64,000 nt of DNA from CAVVMA01 sp963788205 (GCA_963788205.1 CAWBGG010000005.1:186001-250000); one strand, 5' to 3'. Positions 34,553 to 44,508 are shown, numbered from the stretch's first letter. The notes: generated by a model not told the origin, from the sequence alone. Made by a program: numbers and translations.

Positions 34553-35995
34553 CTAACCCTGCGGCTTTACCGGCATGTAGAGCGTGCTGTCTTCGCGCTT
34601 GACCAGCAGCAATACGATCTTGCCCTTGCCGCCGGCTTTCAACGCCCGGTCATAGGAGGCTACATCTTTCACCGCCTGGCGATTGACTTCCAGGATCAGG
34701 TCGTGGGCGCGAATTCCGGCCTCATCGCCCGAGCTGCCGGGCTTGACCGCCGACACCACCACGCCGCTCTTTTCGGCGATTCCAAGCTCGCTACTCAATT
34801 GCGGAGTCAGGTCCTTGACCGAGAGTCCGAGAGCCGATTTCTCGGGCGGCGCCGCACCTTCTTCTCCGGCAGCGGACGCGAACTCCTGCTCGCGCGACGC
34901 GGTGATCGTAACGGTCAGGTCCTTGGCGGCTTTGTTCCGGATAATCCGGAGGCTTGCGGTATGCCCGACCAAAGTGTGCCCAACCATTAAGGGCAGCTCC
35001 TGCGAATCTCCAATCGGCTGATTGTTGTATGCGACGATCACGTCGCCGCGCTGGATGCCTGCGGCGCGGGCGGGGCCGTCCTTCAGCACGTCGGCGACCA
35101 GCGCCCCGCGCGGCTCACCCAGGCCCATCGCGTCCGCGATATCGGGCGTGACTTTTTGCACCAGAATACCCAGCCAGCCCCGCACCACCTTGCCGCTGGT
35201 CCTGAGCATGTCGACTTCGTCCTTGACGAGGTTGATCGGGATTGCGAAGCCGATGCCCATGCTGGTTCCGGTGCGCGTGAAGATCGCCGAGTTGACGCCC
35301 ACCACCGCGCCGCGCAGATCGATCAGCGGGCCGCCGGAGTTGCCCGGATTAATCGACGCGTCGGTCTGGAGAAAGTCGTCGTAGTTGCCGGAGATGAAAC
35401 GGCCCTTGGCGCTGACGATCCCGGCGGTCACTGAATGGTCGAAGCCAAAGGGATTGCCAATCGCCATCACCCACTCGCCGACCTTGACCCCGTCGGAGTC
35501 ACCCAGCGGCGCCACCGGCCAGTCGCGCGCGGCATCGACCTTGATCAGTGCGATGTCGGTCTTCTCGTCGCTGCCCACCACCTTGGCCTTGAATTCGTTG
35601 CCCTGATTGGTGGTCACGATAATTTCGGTGGCGTTCTCGACCACGTGATTGTTGGTCAGGATGTAGCCTTGCTTGTTGATGAAAAAGCCTGAGCCGAGGC
35701 CTTTGGAATGCGGACTGAAGTGCTCGAAGGGCTGGCCGAACTCGTTTTCGCTCTCGCCCTCAGCGCCCGACCCCTCCTCCTGCTCGCTGGCGATGTTGAC
35801 CACCGCCGGGCTGAGCTTGGCCGCCAAATCGACGAAGTCGGGAAGTGTCTGGGCCTTGCCGGCGTGCTCCGATCCCGACAGACCGTCGGTCCACAATTGC
35901 TGGGCGCCCGCAGTGTTGAACGACGCGGCCGCGATCGCCGCGACGACCAGGAACGCGAAACTCGCTCGCCGGAAGGAAGAAAATTGGAACGACAC
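34553..35995 (-). CDS. DegP/MucD (Do) family periplasmic serine protease
   Basis: Envelope protease/chaperone of 480 residues: signal peptide (ASFAFLVVAAIAAASFNTAGA), trypsin-like domain with the triad His117 (TNNHVVE), Asp147 (KTDIAL) and Ser220 (NPGNSGGPL), then two PDZ domains (starting about residues 265 and 385). Translation starts at GTG 35995, overlapping the DUF1844 gene stop by one base (TAGTG). It degrades misfolded periplasmic proteins in this family. With htpX upstream it forms an envelope protein quality-control cluster. Confidence 0.94.
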   Translation of the reverse strand: MSFQFSSFRRASFAFLVVAAIAAASFNTAGAQQLWTDGLSGSEHAGKAQTLPDFVDLAAKLSPAVVNIASEQEEGSGAEGESENEFGQPFEHFSPHSKGLGSGFFINKQGYILTNNHVVENATEIIVTTNQGNEFKAKVVGSDEKTDIALIKVDAARDWPVAPLGDSDGVKVGEWVMAIGNPFGFDHSVTAGIVSAKGRFISGNYDDFLQTDASINPGNSGGPLIDLRGAVVGVNSAIFTRTGTSMGIGFAIPINLVKDEVDMLRTSGKVVRGWLGILVQKVTPDIADAMGLGEPRGALVADVLKDGPARAAGIQRGDVIVAYNNQPIGDSQELPLMVGHTLVGHTASLRIIRNKAAKDLTVTITASREQEFASAAGEEGAAPPEKSALGLSVKDLTPQLSSELGIAEKSGVVVSAVKPGSSGDEAGIRAHDLILEVNRQAVKDVASYDRALKAGGKGKIVLLLVKREDSTLYMPVKPQG

Positions 35996-36465
35996 TAGCG
36001 TGCAGCTTGGCGTGCAATCTCCACGTATTTCATGCGCAAATCAAACAGAATCGCCTGGAGGAAACCCTCCTCGTCCGGCCCGAGGTTGCCGCGGGTTTTC
36101 TCCTGCAGCATCCCAAGGATATCGATCAACTGTTGCGCGCCAGCCAGATCGCGGCCGTGCTCTCCGGTGGCGGGATCGGGAATCTCCCCCAGATGGAGCA
36201 ACGCTTGAGTCGAGAGCCCCACGACGAAGGTGGAGAAGGTTATTTCGACCGACGCCGCGCTGCCGGAACGGTTGGCACCCGTCGGGGCCACCGGCCCCGG
36301 CGCCGGCCGCGCCGATCGATCCAGCGGTGGTTGCGGCGCGTTTTCCGCCGCTGAAGCGGGCTGGTCGCCGCCGCCGCGATGCTCGGGTTTCAGTTCGCCT
36401 TCGGACGAGAAGCGCCGGCGATCCTGGACCTTGAAGCCCTTTTCCTTTTCCTCGCTGTTTTCCAT
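35995..36465 (-). CDS. DUF1844 family protein
   Basis: A 156-residue protein with a charged N-terminus (MENSEEKEKGFKVQDRRRF), a disordered Pro/Ala-rich middle and a conserved C-terminal helical domain (ITFSTFVVGLSTQALLHLGE, then AQQLIDILGMLQEKTRGNL). This matches DUF1844, frequent in deltaproteobacteria and acidobacteria. The function is unknown. It is sandwiched between htpX and the DegP-type protease, with one-base overlap to the latter. ATG 36465 begins the conserved part; an upstream extension is basic and not family-like. Confidence 0.8.
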   Translation of the reverse strand: MENSEEKEKGFKVQDRRRFSSEGELKPEHRGGGDQPASAAENAPQPPLDRSARPAPGPVAPTGANRSGSAASVEITFSTFVVGLSTQALLHLGEIPDPATGEHGRDLAGAQQLIDILGMLQEKTRGNLGPDEEGFLQAILFDLRMKYVEIARQAAR

Positions 36466-36487
36466 CGCCGCCTTGCCCCGCCTGCGC

Positions 36488-37345
36488 TTACGCGCTGCCA
36501 CCCGCCGCCATGTGCTCGAGCCGGCGGATGCGCTCTTCGATCGGCGGATGAGTCGAAAACAGCCGCATCATGCCTTCGCCGCTGAGCGGATTGACGATAA
36601 AAAGATGAGCGGTCGAAGGACTGGCGTCCAGCGGCATCCGCTCGTTGGCCGCCTCCAGCTTGTGCAACGCGCTGGCCAGGTACATCGGATTATGGACCAG
36701 CCGCGCGCCGCTGGCGTCGGCCTGATACTCACGGGTGCGTGAGATTGCCAGTTGAATCAGCGTGGCCGCGATCGGCCCCAAAATCGCCATCAGGAGCAGG
36801 CCGAGCGCGCCGCCGCGTTCGTCCTCATCGCGCCCGCCGATGCCGAAGATCGCAGCCCATCGCGCCCAACTCGCGATCATCATCACGGCACCGGCGAGCG
36901 TCGCCGCTACCGAGCTGGTCAGGATGTCGCGATTGATCACGTGCGACAACTCGTGCCCGAGCACGCCCTTGAGCTCGCTGCGGTTGCAGATGCGCATGAT
37001 ACCCCTGGTGACGGCCACCGCGGCGTGCTTGGGATTGCGTCCGGTCGCGAACGCGTTGGGTGTGTCGCTGTCGATAATGTACAGCCGCGGCATCGGGATC
37101 CGCGCCGCCGCTGCCAGCTCGTTCACGATCGCATACAGCTCGGGAGCATCGGTCGGTCCCAGCGGCTGGGCGTTATAGGTCCGCAGCGCGATCTGATCGG
37201 AGAACCAATAGCTGAAAAAGTTCATCACGGCCGCAAAGACGAAGGCCATCTCAACGCCGCGGCGTCCGCCCAACAGGTCGCCGAACAGCATGATCAGCCC
37301 GGTCATCGCGCCGAGCAGGATGGTGGTTTTGAGCACATTATTCAT
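36488..37345 (-). CDS. htpX: Membrane zinc metalloprotease HtpX
   Basis: Inner-membrane M48 peptidase for misfolded membrane proteins. The 285-residue protein has two N-terminal helices (TTILLGAMTGLIMLFGDLL; VEMAFVFAAVMNFFSYWF), the zinc motif HELSH at residues 131-135, further helices and the downstream Glu region (SRTREYQADASGA). The C-terminal THPPIEERIRRL is characteristic. It is the first gene of the htpX-DUF1844-degP group. Confidence 0.95.
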   Translation of the reverse strand: MNNVLKTTILLGAMTGLIMLFGDLLGGRRGVEMAFVFAAVMNFFSYWFSDQIALRTYNAQPLGPTDAPELYAIVNELAAAARIPMPRLYIIDSDTPNAFATGRNPKHAAVAVTRGIMRICNRSELKGVLGHELSHVINRDILTSSVAATLAGAVMMIASWARWAAIFGIGGRDEDERGGALGLLLMAILGPIAATLIQLAISRTREYQADASGARLVHNPMYLASALHKLEAANERMPLDASPSTAHLFIVNPLSGEGMMRLFSTHPPIEERIRRLEHMAAGGSA

Positions 37346-37482
37346 GAATTGGTTCCGTTGCGATCTTGCGGCTGGCCTCGCCCGTTTATTGTATCAGGGA
37401 GTGGCTCTCATTCCACAAGATAATCACGGTCCGGGGCAGATGCCTGGCCGGGCGCCGGCCAGTAGGCGTTGACCAGGGGAGA

Positions 37483-37746
37483 TCAACGATAGGTGGTCGT
37501 GGTACGGCGCAGGATGCTGGAAACTACGATCAAGCGCCGGTCTGCGTGGATATCAAACAGGATTCGATAGGCGCCGACGCGCCGTCGAAAGGCGGGCAGC
37601 CGTGGGTCGTGGAGATGAACGGTGTCGCCCGCACGCGGATCACGCTGCATCGCTTCGAGCGCGGTGCCGATAGCCGCGGTATCTCGATCAGGGAAGGTTC
37701 TAAGCGCTTTTCGCGCGGACTTTACGATGACGACTTGCCAGTTCAT
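37483..37746 (-). CDS. RelE/ParE family toxin
   Basis: An 87-residue protein with the RelE fold signature: VVIVKSARKALRTFPD at the N-terminus, DPRLPAFRRRVGAYRILFDI in the middle (core strand with conserved Arg-x-Gly-x-Tyr-Arg-Ile) and IVVSSILRR at the end. RelE-type members cleave mRNA on the ribosome and ParE-type members poison gyrase; which applies is unclear. It overlaps the antitoxin gene by 47 bases. Confidence 0.85.
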   Translation of the reverse strand: MNWQVVIVKSARKALRTFPDRDTAAIGTALEAMQRDPRAGDTVHLHDPRLPAFRRRVGAYRILFDIHADRRLIVVSSILRRTTTTYR

Positions 37747-37993
37747 CCTCGAGCTCGGCGAGCGTCACGAATTCGCCGCGAGCGAACTCCCGGCGTCCGC
37801 GGGCTATGGCGCGCCGCTCTTGCGCGGTGGGCATTTCGACGGGCAGCGGTCGCGCGAAGTATCTGCGCAGCGCTTCGCGTACCAGCTCCGAGCGCGTTCG
37901 ATCTTCTGCCTTGCGCATCACCTCGAGCTGCGCCGCCATCCGGCGCGGCAAAGAGATCGTAAAAGTCGTGGTGCCGGTCTTTTGCTGTGACAT
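37700..37993 (-). CDS. Ribbon-helix-helix (CopG-type) antitoxin
   Basis: A 97-residue protein with an N-terminal ribbon-helix-helix (TTTFTISLPRRMAAQLEVM, then RTRSELVREALRRYF) that dimerises and binds the operator, and a charged C-terminus likely to wrap the toxin. It precedes and overlaps the RelE-type toxin. The AT-rich stretch at about 38020-38070 upstream is the probable autoregulated promoter. Confidence 0.85.
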   Translation of the reverse strand: MSQQKTGTTTFTISLPRRMAAQLEVMRKAEDRTRSELVREALRRYFARPLPVEMPTAQERRAIARGRREFARGEFVTLAELEDELASRHRKVRAKSA

Positions 37994-38062
37994 ATCGTCT
38001 CAGGAACCCTCGTGAAGGCCCGTCAGCTTTCTGCTCAAATATTAGTAATAATTCATAGTTTA

Positions 38063-38989
38063 TCATAGCGAGCCAAGCATCTGGAACGCGGCGTCTGCGA
38101 CTGTGCCCGTATCCAGCGCTGCCAGCGGTGTGCTCTGGAGAACCCTCACGGACTTGCCCAGCGGGCGCCATCGCGCAGGGTCCGTCGCTCCGAACAGCGC
38201 GATTCCCGGCGCGCCGGCGGCTGCCGCCAGATGCGACACGCCCGAATCATTGCCCACAAACAGCGCCGAGCTGGCCGCAATCGCAGCCAGCTCGTTCAGC
38301 TCCAGACCGGTGAGGATCGCGCAGCCGGCCGCGGCGAAACACGATTGCAGCGTGGCCTCGGCGGATCCGAGCGCGATCGCGACCGGGTGGCGCGGCTGGA
38401 GCTGCCGGGCAAGCTCGACGAAGTTTGCGGCGGGCCAGTTCTTGGCGGCGCTCCCGCTGCCGGGCAGCAGCAGCACGAAGCGGCTCGCCGTGAGGCCATG
38501 CTCGCTCAGTCGGCGGGCGCCGCCAGCTATGTCTTCGGGCAAGAGATCGATGCGGCATTCGAGCGGCGCGCCGGGCTCGCCCAGCGCCTCCAGATAGGCC
38601 GCGGCAACGTGCCCCGGACCTTCGGGCCGAAACGGATGGAAGCTCAACTCCGCGTTGGATGCGATCGCGAGCGCGTGGCGAAAGCTGCGATTGCCGGCTG
38701 CGAAGAACGAGTAGATTCTCTGAAACCCACCGAAGAACTCCCGCGCGTCGGCGCCTGCTTCAGCGAACAGCAGCGTCACTTCGCGCCGGTCGATAGAATG
38801 CGCCGCCGCAACCCGCATCCGGCCGACCGCAAATCGCGCCAGCTCGCCGCGCGCCATCAACTCGATCGCCGCCCCGCGATGGCGCCGCTCCAGCGCCGCA
38901 AGCGTGGGGAGGATGCAAATGAGATCGCCCAGCGCGCCGGGAAAGATCACCAGCACGCGAGGAGCATTGCTGGGCGGCGAAGGCGTCAA
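38063..38989 (-). CDS. GT9-family glycosyltransferase (heptosyltransferase-like)
   Basis: A 308-residue GT-B enzyme of the ADP-heptose:LPS heptosyltransferase family. The N-terminus VLVIFPGALGDLICILPTL and the C-terminal donor-binding FVGNDSGVSHLAAAAGAPGIALFGATDP are diagnostic. It probably adds a sugar to lipopolysaccharide core or another surface glycan on the cytoplasmic face. The start overlaps the preceding small membrane protein gene by four bases. The actual sugar is unknown. Confidence 0.87.
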   Translation of the reverse strand: MTPSPPSNAPRVLVIFPGALGDLICILPTLAALERRHRGAAIELMARGELARFAVGRMRVAAAHSIDRREVTLLFAEAGADAREFFGGFQRIYSFFAAGNRSFRHALAIASNAELSFHPFRPEGPGHVAAAYLEALGEPGAPLECRIDLLPEDIAGGARRLSEHGLTASRFVLLLPGSGSAAKNWPAANFVELARQLQPRHPVAIALGSAEATLQSCFAAAGCAILTGLELNELAAIAASSALFVGNDSGVSHLAAAAGAPGIALFGATDPARWRPLGKSVRVLQSTPLAALDTGTVADAAFQMLGSL

Positions 38990-39231
38990 AGCACCCTGAA
39001 AAGTTCGTAGGCAAAATAGATGAACAAGCCCAGCAGCACGATTTCATCCACCCACAGCACCACGCGCTTGATCAGCCCCTCGTGCATCAGGTGGCGGGTC
39101 AAAAACCCCACCAGCGCGAACAGCACCAGCGCCGCGACCACCGCCGAGGTGTGATGGACCAGCACCCGGATGGCCTCGATATGGATCCATCCTGACAGTC
39201 CCTCCGCCGGGGTGCCCGCGCCTGCGCTCAC
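38986..39231 (-). CDS. Small membrane protein with two helices
   Basis: An 81-residue protein with two hydrophobic segments (HHTSAVVAALVLFALVGFL and VVLWVDEIVLLGLFIYFAY) and no recognised domain. It overlaps the glycosyltransferase start by four bases, suggesting coupled translation and perhaps a role in the same surface pathway. Confidence 0.65.
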   Translation of the reverse strand: MSAGAGTPAEGLSGWIHIEAIRVLVHHTSAVVAALVLFALVGFLTRHLMHEGLIKRVVLWVDEIVLLGLFIYFAYELFRVL

Positions 39232-39316
39232 AATGCTGAATTATGGGTCAAGGCCCCATAGCTCGCAAATCAGGCGGCCCGCAAATCAGCTCGGCGCCCG
39301 GCCAGCACGCCCACCC

Positions 39317-39364
39317 TTGACACATCTTCAGTGTCCGCTTAATAGAATTAAGTATCCGCTTAAT
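39317..39364 (+). promoter_or_regulatory. Promoter and putative TetR operator of the efflux operon
   Basis: A TTGACA box (39317-39322), 17 bases, then TAATAG (39340-39345). Overlapping it are a direct repeat TCCGCTTAAT (39334-39343 and 39355-39364) and a palindrome CTTAAT-AGA-ATTAAG (39338-39352). The block ends ten bases before the TetR gene, the expected place for an autorepressor site. Confidence 0.6.
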
Positions 39365-39374
39365 TGTATCGGCG

Positions 39375-40130
39375 ATGGGAACCGACCGCAATCTGAACCG
39401 CACCCGCGAACGGATAATGTCCGCCGGGTTGGCGGAGTTTTCCGCCCACGGTTTCGCCGGGGCGCGCACCGACGCGATCTCGCGCCGGGCCGGCGTCAAC
39501 GAGCGGATGATCTTCTACTGCTTCAAGACCAAGGAGGGCCTGTATCGTGAGGTCCTGCGGCGCAAGCTCGCCGACCGGGCCAGCATGTTCGAGTCGAGCG
39601 CGGACGATGACTTCGCCAGCCGGCTGGTGAAGGGTTACGAAACCAACTGCCGCAACCTGGACCACGTACGGATGTCGGAGTGGGAGGCGCTGGCGGGCGG
39701 AACGCGCCGCCTGGTGGCCGAAGACGAGCGCCGCGCCCTGCTCCGCATCGAGGCCGCGCAGTTGCGCCAAGCCCGCAGCCGCGGCGAGCTGCCGGCGGAC
39801 GCGGATGACCAGATGCTGCTGATGGTCAGTATCGCGCTCAGGCTTGCGCCGCTGGCATTTCCGCAGATAACGCGGCTGGTCAGCGGCGTAGCGCCCGACG
39901 ATCCCAAATTTCGCCGCAAGTGGGCCAAGTGCCTGCGCTGGGTCGGCAATCGCATCGCCGGCGAGCATATCGCCAAGCATATCGCGACGTCCGCCAACGG
40001 CGCTGCCGCAGAACCAAAAAAGGTTGACCGCGTAATGAAACGCAGCAGCCTGAGCCTTGAAACCCGGTCGATGCCATTCGGAAGCCGCGCCGCCCAGGCG
40101 CCGGTCCGAGGCCCGAGCAGCCGCCTATGA
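39375..40130 (+). CDS. TetR family transcriptional regulator
   Basis: A 251-residue regulator with an N-terminal helix-turn-helix (RERIMSAGLAEFSAHGFAGA, DAISRRAGVNERMIFYCF) and a C-terminal ligand/dimerisation domain. The last 40 residues are basic and Ser-rich, beyond the usual family length. It overlaps the RND gene by four bases (ATGA), so it is the first gene of the efflux operon and probably represses it. Confidence 0.9.
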   Translation: MGTDRNLNRTRERIMSAGLAEFSAHGFAGARTDAISRRAGVNERMIFYCFKTKEGLYREVLRRKLADRASMFESSADDDFASRLVKGYETNCRNLDHVRMSEWEALAGGTRRLVAEDERRALLRIEAAQLRQARSRGELPADADDQMLLMVSIALRLAPLAFPQITRLVSGVAPDDPKFRRKWAKCLRWVGNRIAGEHIAKHIATSANGAAAEPKKVDRVMKRSSLSLETRSMPFGSRAAQAPVRGPSSRL

Positions 40131-43100
40131 TGTGGCTGGTTCGCATGGCGCTGCGCCGCCCAATCTCGATCGCCGTGATGGCGCTCCTGATGCTGGTGCT
40201 CGGCGGCCTTTCCTTCGAGCTGATGAACGTCGATATCTTTCCGGCGATCAAGCTGCCGGTCGTGATGGTGGTGTGGAACTACCCCGGACTCTCGGCGTTT
40301 CAGATGGAACGGCGAATGGTCTGGATCAGCGAGCGCGCCTACTCCACTACCGTCAACGGAATCGAGCACATCGATTCCGAATCGATGAACGGGCTCGGCA
40401 TCCTGAAGGTCTACTTCTACCCCGAAGCCGACATCGGTGGCGCGATCGCCCAAATCAACGCGGTCTCGGAAACTATCCTTTCGATTCTGCCGCGCGGCAC
40501 CGAGCCGCCACAGATAATCTCCTACGACGCCGCCAACGTCCCGGTCGCGCAGCTCAACATCTTCAGCGAAACGCTCTCCGAGCAGCAGCTCTTCGACTAC
40601 GGCCTCAATTTCATCCGCATCAAGCTCTTCACGATCCCGGGATTTTCCAGCCCCGCTCCGCTCGGAGGCGTGCAACGCGCCGTGATGGTGAACCTCGATC
40701 CGAACACGCTCTACTCCAACGGCTGTCGCCCGCCGACATCGGCACCGCGCTGGCCTCGGCCAACGTGGTGATCCCGTCGGGCACCGCCAAGATGGGCGAC
40801 TACGAGTACGACGTCGACCTCAACATGAGCCCCGACACCGTGCCCGACTTCAACCAGCTTCCGATCAAGGTGACCAACGGCGCCACGATCCACGTCGGCG
40901 ACGTCGCGCCGGTGTCCGATACCCATCAGCCGCAGACCAACGTGGTGCGGGTCGACGGCCGGCGCGGCACCTATTTGATGGTGATCAAGCACGCCGACGC
41001 CTCGACGCTCGACGTGGTCAATGCGGTCAAGCAGGCAGATCCCGCAGATCATGGCCTCGGCGATCAAGGGGATTAACCTGACGCTGACCTTCGACCAATC
41101 GACCTTTGTGCGCGGAGCGCTGTGGGAGGTGGTACGCGAGTCGGCGATCGCGGCCTTCCTGGTCGCACTGATGGTGCTGGTGTTCCTGGGCTCGCCGCGC
41201 AGCACGTTGATCGTCATCACCTCGATCCCGCTTTCGATCCTGACCGCGATCGTCTTGCTCAAAATTACCGGCCAGACCCTCAACATCATGACGCTGGGCG
41301 GCCTGGCTCTGGCGGTCGGGATGCTGGTCGACGACGCTACGGTCGAGGTCGAGAACATCCATCGCAACCACGCGATGGAAAAGTCGCTGCTGGTCGCGAT
41401 TCTCGACGGCGCAAGCCAAATCGCAACGCCCACGCTGGTCGGCACGCTCGCGATCTGCGTCGTGTTTTTCCCGGTCGCGCTGCTCGGCGGGGTCGCCAGG
41501 TTCCTGTTCACGCCGTTGGCGCTGGCCGTGGTCTACGCGATGCTCACCTCGTACTTCCTCTCGCGCACGCTGGTCACCACGATGGCGCATCACCTGCTGG
41601 CCGACGAGCACGAGGAGCACGACGGACCCGGCCGCTGGGATCGCTTCGTGCGAGGCTTCAACACGCGCTTCGAGCGGATGCGCGAGCGCTATCGCGCCGC
41701 GCTCGCGATCTTCATCGCGCGCCGCGGGCTCAGCTTGTCCTGTGTCGCGATCGCACTGGGCGCTTCGATGTTCCTGGCGATCGCCGCCGGCGAGGATTTT
41801 TTCCCAACGGTCGACGCGGGCATGATGCGCCTCCACGTCCGGATGCCCAGCGGCACCCGGATCGAGCACACCGAGTACGTCGTCAATCGCCTCGAAGAGG
41901 AGATTCGCGGCGTCATCCCGGCCGCTGAGCTCGCGGGCATCAGCGACAATATCGGCCTGCCGATTTCCTACGATCTCGCCTTTTACCAGACCGACAGCAC
42001 CGGCCCGCAGGACGCCGACCTGCTGATCCAGTTGAAACCCAAACATCGGCCGACCGCCTGGTACGAAACCCAAATTCGCGGCCTGCTGGCGCGGGACTAT
42101 CCCAACGTGACCGGGTACTTCCAGGCCGCCGACATCGTCAGCCAGATTCTGAACTTCGGCCTGCCTGCCGCGATCGACACGCAGATCTCCGGCAACGATC
42201 TGCAATCCGACTACAAAATCGCCTCGCGGCTCAAAGCGCGGATGGAGCGAATTCCCGGGCTGGTGGACATCCGAATCGCCGAGCCGCTGGACTATCCGGC
42301 CTTCAAGGTCGATGTCGATCGCGACCGGGCGCTCGAGCTGGGCGTGAGCGAGCAGCAGGTGGCCTCCAGCCTGCTGACCGCTCTCAGCGGCAACAGCCTG
42401 CTGCAACCCGACTACTGGCTCGATCCCAAGAGCGGGGTCAATTACACGGTGATTTCGCAATCACCGCAGCATTTTATCGATTCGGTCGAGGCGCTCAGGC
42501 GGATTCCGGTCGCTGGTTCGGCGAATTCCTCCTCGAGCGCCCTGCCGTGCCGGTACCGGCACCGCGCCGCCCCCGCCCAATTCGATCTCGCCACCCGCCC
42601 AGATGCTCGGCAACGTCGCCACCGTCACGCACACCGTCGATCCTTCGATCATCGCGCATTACACCCTGCAGCGCGTGATGGACGTGAACGCCGGCGTTTC
42701 GGGACGCGACCTCGGCAGCGTGAGCGACGCGGTCCAGCGCGAGATCGCCAATCTGGGAAAATTGCCGCCCGGCACCCAGATCACGATTCGCGGCCAGAGC
42801 CAGGCGATGCGTCAATCGTTCGGCACGCTGGAACTGGGTATCGTGCTCGCGATTGTGCTGGTCTACCTGATGATGGCGGCCAATTTTCAGTCGTGGATGG
42901 AACCGCTGATCATCATGATGGCGGTGCCGGGCGCGCTCGCCGGCGTGCTGTGGTTTTTGGTGCTGACCCGGACTTCGATCAACGTCGAATCCCTGATGGG
43001 CGCGATCATGGCGGTCGGAGTCGCGGTTGCCAACAGCAATCTGCTGATCACGTTCGCCAATGAGCTGCGCGAGGAAGGCTATGGTCCGGTGGAAGCCGCG

Positions 43101-43364
43101 ATCGAAGCCGCGCGCATCCGCTTGCGGCCGATCCTGATGACCGCGCTGGCGATGATTCTCGGGATGCTGCCGATGGCGCTCGCGCTGGGCGAAGGCGCGG
43201 AACTCAATGCGCCGCTGGGCCGCGCGGTGATCGGCGGGCTGATCGCCGCGACCGCCATGACCCTATTCGTGGTCCCGGCCGTATACTCGATTTTGAGCCG
43301 CACCCTGAAAGGAAAAAAGGAACGCGACGCGGAGATTGAAGCGGTAACCCTCCCCGGCGCGTAA
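40127..43364 (+). pseudogene. RND efflux permease (AcrB/HAE1 type), three frame changes
   Basis: Proton-driven inner-membrane pump. The pieces read as one RND protein of about 1,078 residues: N-terminal helix (RPISIAVMALLMLVLGGLSF), porter domains, the proton-relay region (GGLALAVGMLVDDATVEVEN) and a second helix bundle (LIIMMAVPGALAGVLWFLV). Three single-base changes break the frame: a missing base near 40723 (GGCTG where GGCCTG is expected), an extra base near 41034 and an extra base in about 42490-42600. Everything else is conserved. Either this is a young pseudogene or the assembly has indel errors. It overlaps the TetR gene by four bases and the adaptor follows seven bases later. Confidence 0.85.
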
Positions 43365-43371
43365 TCAGACA

Positions 43372-44508
43372 ATGGAAGAGGATCCAAAAAAATACGTCGG
43401 CCCCAAGCCCGGCAGACTGTTCGCCACCGGACTGATCGGCGCAGTCATTTTGGTTGTTGCTCTGACCGCGGGGCTGGTATTGAGCCGCGATTTGACCGTC
43501 GAGCGGCAGACCTCGGAGCTCGCGCAGGCCGCCGCGCAGGGCAGGAATGTCCTGGTCGCCAGGATCGCGCAGCGGCCGACGACGCGCACGATTGAGCTGC
43601 CCGCCACGGTCCGCGGCTATATCGAAGCCCCGATCTACGCCGAGGTCGCCGGTTATCTGGGCCGGATCATGGTGGATAAGGGCGACCGCATAAAGCGCGG
43701 CCAATTGCTCGCCGTGCTTCTGACCCCCGACCTCGACAAACAGGTTGCCAACGCCAAGGCGAACTACTGGCTGCAGGAAGTCACCGACGAGCGCAACCAG
43801 GAGCTGGTGAAACAGGGCGTCGTCGCGCAGCAGGTTGCCGACACCTCGCGCGCCGCGATGCTGCAGGCCAAGGCCACTTATGAGCAACTGCTCGCCGAGC
43901 AGAACTACAGGCGAATCACGGCGCCATTCGACGGGATCGTCACGGTGCGCTACGTCGATCCGGGCGCCTTGGTCGCCGATGCGACCAGCTCCACGGTGAA
44001 CAGCGGCACTCCGATCCTGCAAGTCGCGACGCTGGCGCCGTTGCGCGTCTATGCCAACGTGCCGCAGAGTCTCGCGCTGTTCATCAAGAATGGCCAGCAA
44101 GCGGCGATCGGCACGTACGAGCATCCCGGCAAGCTCTTCAGGGGCCCGGTGATTCGCCATCCCGAGGCGCTCGACGACGCCAGCCGCACGATGCTGGTCG
44201 AGGTCGACTTACCCAACACCGACCTGGCCCTCTATCCCGGCATGTACTCAAGGATGACCCTGACGGTCGCGGCCTCCGACTTGGGCCAGATGGTCCGCGA
44301 TGACGCGCTGGTGTTCCGGGGCGGGAAAGTGTTCGTAGCCGTGGTGCGCGGCAATCGCCTACATCTGGTAGAGGTTAAGTTGGGCTACGACGACGGCCAG
44401 AACGTCGTCGTCACCGGTGACCTGCACGATGACGACCTGGTCGCGCTCAACGTCGGACAAGCGGCCGAGGACGGCCAGCTCGTGCATCCGGTGTCCGACC
44501 AGAATTGA
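43372..44508 (+). CDS. RND efflux periplasmic adaptor (membrane fusion protein)
   Basis: A 378-residue HlyD/AcrA-type adaptor linking the RND pump to an outer-membrane channel. It has an N-terminal membrane anchor (LIGAVILVVALTAGLVL), the lipoyl half-motifs (PIYAEVAGYLGRIMVDKGDRIKRGQLLAVL and ITAPFDGIVTVRYVDPG), a short coiled-coil hairpin and the beta-barrel domain (LPNTDLALYPGMYSRMTL). The order pump-then-adaptor is the reverse of acrAB. No outer-membrane factor gene follows. Confidence 0.92.
   Translation: MEEDPKKYVGPKPGRLFATGLIGAVILVVALTAGLVLSRDLTVERQTSELAQAAAQGRNVLVARIAQRPTTRTIELPATVRGYIEAPIYAEVAGYLGRIMVDKGDRIKRGQLLAVLLTPDLDKQVANAKANYWLQEVTDERNQELVKQGVVAQQVADTSRAAMLQAKATYEQLLAEQNYRRITAPFDGIVTVRYVDPGALVADATSSTVNSGTPILQVATLAPLRVYANVPQSLALFIKNGQQAAIGTYEHPGKLFRGPVIRHPEALDDASRTMLVEVDLPNTDLALYPGMYSRMTLTVAASDLGQMVRDDALVFRGGKVFVAVVRGNRLHLVEVKLGYDDGQNVVVTGDLHDDDLVALNVGQAAEDGQLVHPVSDQN

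Noticed and set aside
32985..34556. Plus-strand 523-codon frame opposite PBP1A
   Set aside because: Antisense shadow; the real gene carries all GT51 and transpeptidase motifs.
41027..42460. Minus-strand 477-codon frame opposite the RND gene
   Set aside because: Antisense shadow of conserved RND sequence; residue composition is not protein-like.
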